64,000 nt of DNA from Neobacillus drentensis (lineage in GTDB: Bacteria; Bacillota; Bacilli; Bacillales; Cytobacillaceae): positions 982,001 through 1,046,000 of the forward strand of contig NZ_CP091110.1 in NCBI RefSeq assembly GCF_021560175.1, written 5' to 3'. Shown here piece after piece: positions 62,107 through 64,000 of the stretch. Position numbers and translations under genes: made by a program. The notes under the pieces are model-generated. The model searched no databases. It was not told where the DNA came from and worked only from the letters and a program-made list of their open reading frames with translations. Within the stretch, counting starts at the first letter, position 1. Every line of letters begins with the position of its first letter.

Positions 62107-63678
62107 ATGACAACAACAATTCAGGTATCACCATTTAAAAACGAGCCTTTCACTGATTTTTCAATCGAGGAAAATAAACAATCCATGTATGCAGCTCTTG
62201 CAAAAGTTAAAAAAGAGCTTGGCAAAAAGTATCCAATAGTAGTTGGGAAAGATAAGCTTTTTACCGAAGAGCAAACCGTTTCTATTAATCCGGGAAATGT
62301 AGATGAAATGATTGGAACTGTTAGTAAAGGGAGTAAGGAGATAGCTGAAAAGGCTATGCAGGAGGCTTTGAAAACATTTGAAACGTGGAAAAAAGTTGCC
62401 CCCGTCGAACGGGCAGAGTATTTATTCAAAGCAGCTGACTTAATGAGACAACGAAAGCATGAGTTTTCTTCCTATCTTGTATATGAGTCAGGTAAAAACT
62501 GGGCTGAGGCGGATGCAGATACTGCAGAGGCAATAGATTTTATGGAATTTTATGCGAGGGAAATGATTCGTCTGAGTGAGACAAGCATTCATCAGCCTCT
62601 TACTAAAATCGAAGGAGAAGACAACCAAATTTCTTACATCCCGCTGGGCGTTGGTATTGTTATATCTCCATTCAACTTTCCATTGGCCATCATGGCAGGG
62701 ACGACAGTGGCAGCGATTGTATCTGGAAATACAGTTATTTTAAAGCCTGCAGATGCAACTCCTGTGATTGCAGCTAAATTTGTGGAATTAATGGAAGAGG
62801 GTGGACTTCCTTCAGGTGTACTTAACTTTTTGCCTGGGGATGGAATTGAAGTGGGTGAGTATCTGGTTGAACATCCAAAAACACGTTTCATCTCGTTTAC
62901 AGGCTCACGTGCTGTAGGATGCCGGATTTATGAGCGGGCATCAAAGGTACAGCCAGGCCAGTTATGGTTAAAGCGTGTCATCGCCGAAATGGGTGGGAAA
63001 GACGGCGTTGTCGTTGATGAAACAGCTGACTTGGATGCAGCGGCGGCAGCAATCGTGGCTTCAGCTTTTGGTTTTCAGGGACAAAAATGCTCGGCTGGAT
63101 CTAGGGCGATTATCGTAGAATCGGTTTATGACCAAGTGGTAGAAAAAGTTGTAGAATTGACGAAGAACCTATCCATTGGTTTGCCGGAAGAGAACAGTTC
63201 AATTGGTCCAGTAATCGATCAGAAATCGGTCGATAAAATTATGGACTATATTGTAATTGGTAAAACGGAAGGCAGACTGCTTACTGGAGGTTCAAGAGCG
63301 GAAGGGAACGGATTTTATATTGAACCAACAATTTTTGCTGATGTTAATCCAAAAGCCCGTATCATGCAGGAGGAAATCTTTGGACCGGTTCTAGCGATTT
63401 CGAAAGCTGCTGATTGGAAGGAAGCCATTGAGATTTATAATGATACAGAGTATGGTTTAACAGGTGCCTACCATTCAAAGGATGAGGAAAGAATTAACTT
63501 TGCTCTTGAAAATCTGCATTGTGGCAACTTGTATATCAATAAAAAGTGTACGGGTGCATTAGTGGGAGCACACCCGTTTGGCGGTTTTAATATGTCAGGA
63601 ACGGATTCAAAAGCAGGCGGATACGATTACTTACTGTTATTTACTCAAGCTAAGTTAAAATCTAAAAAACTATCATAA
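62107..63678 (+). CDS. putC: 1-pyrroline-5-carboxylate dehydrogenase
   Basis: A 523-residue NAD-dependent aldehyde dehydrogenase that finishes proline breakdown to glutamate. [28 protein letters not shown], catalytic Glu in [12 protein letters not shown] and catalytic Cys in [11 protein letters not shown] are present. The C-terminal [17 protein letters not shown] is typical of this group. ATG 62107 follows AGAGGAG, 30 bases after putB. RocA would be the alternative name; the putB neighbour favours putC. Confidence 0.92.
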   Translation: MTTTIQVSPFKNEPFTDFSIEENKQSMYAALAKVKKELGKKYPIVVGKDKLFTEEQTVSINPGNVDEMIGTVSKGSKEIAEKAMQEALKTFETWKKVAPVERAEYLFKAADLMRQRKHEFSSYLVYESGKNWAEADADTAEAIDFMEFYAREMIRLSETSIHQPLTKIEGEDNQISYIPLGVGIVISPFNFPLAIMAGTTVAAIVSGNTVILKPADATPVIAAKFVELMEEGGLPSGVLNFLPGDGIEVGEYLVEHPKTRFISFTGSRAVGCRIYERASKVQPGQLWLKRVIAEMGGKDGVVVDETADLDAAAAAIVASAFGFQGQKCSAGSRAIIVESVYDQVVEKVVELTKNLSIGLPEENSSIGPVIDQKSVDKIMDYIVIGKTEGRLLTGGSRAEGNGFYIEPTIFADVNPKARIMQEEIFGPVLAISKAADWKEAIEIYNDTEYGLTGAYHSKDEERINFALENLHCGNLYINKKCTGALVGAHPFGGFNMSGTDSKAGGYDYLLLFTQAKLKSKKLS

Positions 63679-63690
63679 CCAAAATGATCG

Positions 63691-63718
63691 GAGAGCTCCC
63701 TCTTGAGGGGGCTCTCCC
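63691..63718 (+). other. hairpin between putC and putP
   Basis: GGAGAGCTCCC pairs with GGGGCTCTCC. No T-run, so probably an mRNA stability or partial attenuation element. Confidence 0.5.
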
Positions 63719-63795
63719 GGGAAATTGAACCAAGTGTATCTTCTATGGATGTAATCGTGTTATTATGGGGTAATACGGAAAATGGGGGATGAAGA

Positions 63796-64000
63796 TTGAA
63801 TACTCAGATACTTATTTCAATTGGTATTTATATGGTGGGAATGCTGTTAATTGGTTATTTCGCCTACAAACGAACTTCTAATCTATCAGATTATATGATT
63901 GGTGGAAGAGGCCTGGGAGCGGCAGTTACGGCATTAAGTGCCGGTGCATCTGATATGAGCGGATGGCTGCTAATGGGATTGCCTGGTGCGATGTTTACCC
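63796..64000 (+). CDS. putP: sodium/proline symporter, N-terminal part (runs off the edge)
   Basis: TTG 63796 follows GGGGGATGAAGA. The visible 68 codons read MNTQILISIGIYMVGMLLIG, then RTSNLSDYMIGGRGLGAAVT and GASDMSGWLLMGLPGAMF. This is the start of PutP (SSSF family), which imports proline with Na+. It follows putB-putC in the same direction. The rest lies outside the window. Confidence 0.88.
   Translation, partial: MNTQILISIGIYMVGMLLIGYFAYKRTSNLSDYMIGGRGLGAAVTALSAGASDMSGWLLMGLPGAMFT

Overview
The window is chromosomal DNA from a low-GC, spore-forming Bacillaceae bacterium. The best fit is the Neobacillus/Mesobacillus/Bacillus group, but not B. subtilis itself. Supporting signs are strong AGGAGG ribosome sites, frequent TTG/GTG starts, SinI/SinR, a YfkD-YfkE-YfkF-YfkH-YfkI-YfkK gene block, a DUF1540 protein, PdaA, CwlO- and NhaK-like proteins, cre sites and a T-box leader. 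No rRNA, tRNA, prophage, insertion sequence or CRISPR array was seen.

Layout. 1-1.2 kb: a 39-residue membrane peptide, then a cyclic-di-GMP class I riboswitch leading into sinI, which converges on sinR. 1.4-10.7 kb: methionine aminopeptidase and the yfk block, interrupted by a PfeT-type Fe(II) efflux ATPase with a Fur/PerR-like box. 10.7-20.3 kb: class I fumarase, a helically phased array of TTTTGTAGAATT repeats, a NERD protein, PdaA, a cystine-type ABC importer, a CoiA-like protein and the RlmCD methyltransferase. 20.5-28.5 kb: an AraC regulator fused to a catalytically dead GH39-like domain, then kbl, an SDR-type threonine dehydrogenase, an amino-acid permease and a one-chain L-serine dehydratase. 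Together these turn threonine/serine into glycine, acetyl-CoA and pyruvate. 28.6-35.3 kb: an MFS protein, DUF1540, a second amino-acid ABC importer, and azlCD divergent from a MocR regulator. 35.4-38.7 kb: a T-box controlled operon of a TIGR04076-like protein, an aldo/keto reductase and an NhaC-family transporter.

38.9-44.1 kb: tRNA-dihydrouridine synthase, two small uncharacterised proteins, and a DHA2 efflux pump whose TetR regulator has been cut in two by a short inversion. 44.3-56.9 kb: a xylan-related region with a GPH sugar transporter, an AraC regulator, a ROK (XylR-like) repressor and a 1322-residue secreted CE4-CBM-GH10-CBM9 xylanase. It also holds an MFS-TetR pair, an EamA exporter and ung. 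57.2-64 kb: NhaK-type antiporter, a WalR-box-preceded CwlO-like endopeptidase, and proline catabolism (putB, putC, start of putP).

The most unusual items are the c-di-GMP switch on sinI, the 21-bp phased repeat array, the tetR-splitting inversion, and the T-box/AKR/NhaC operon. All functions are read from protein motifs and context; no database search was possible.
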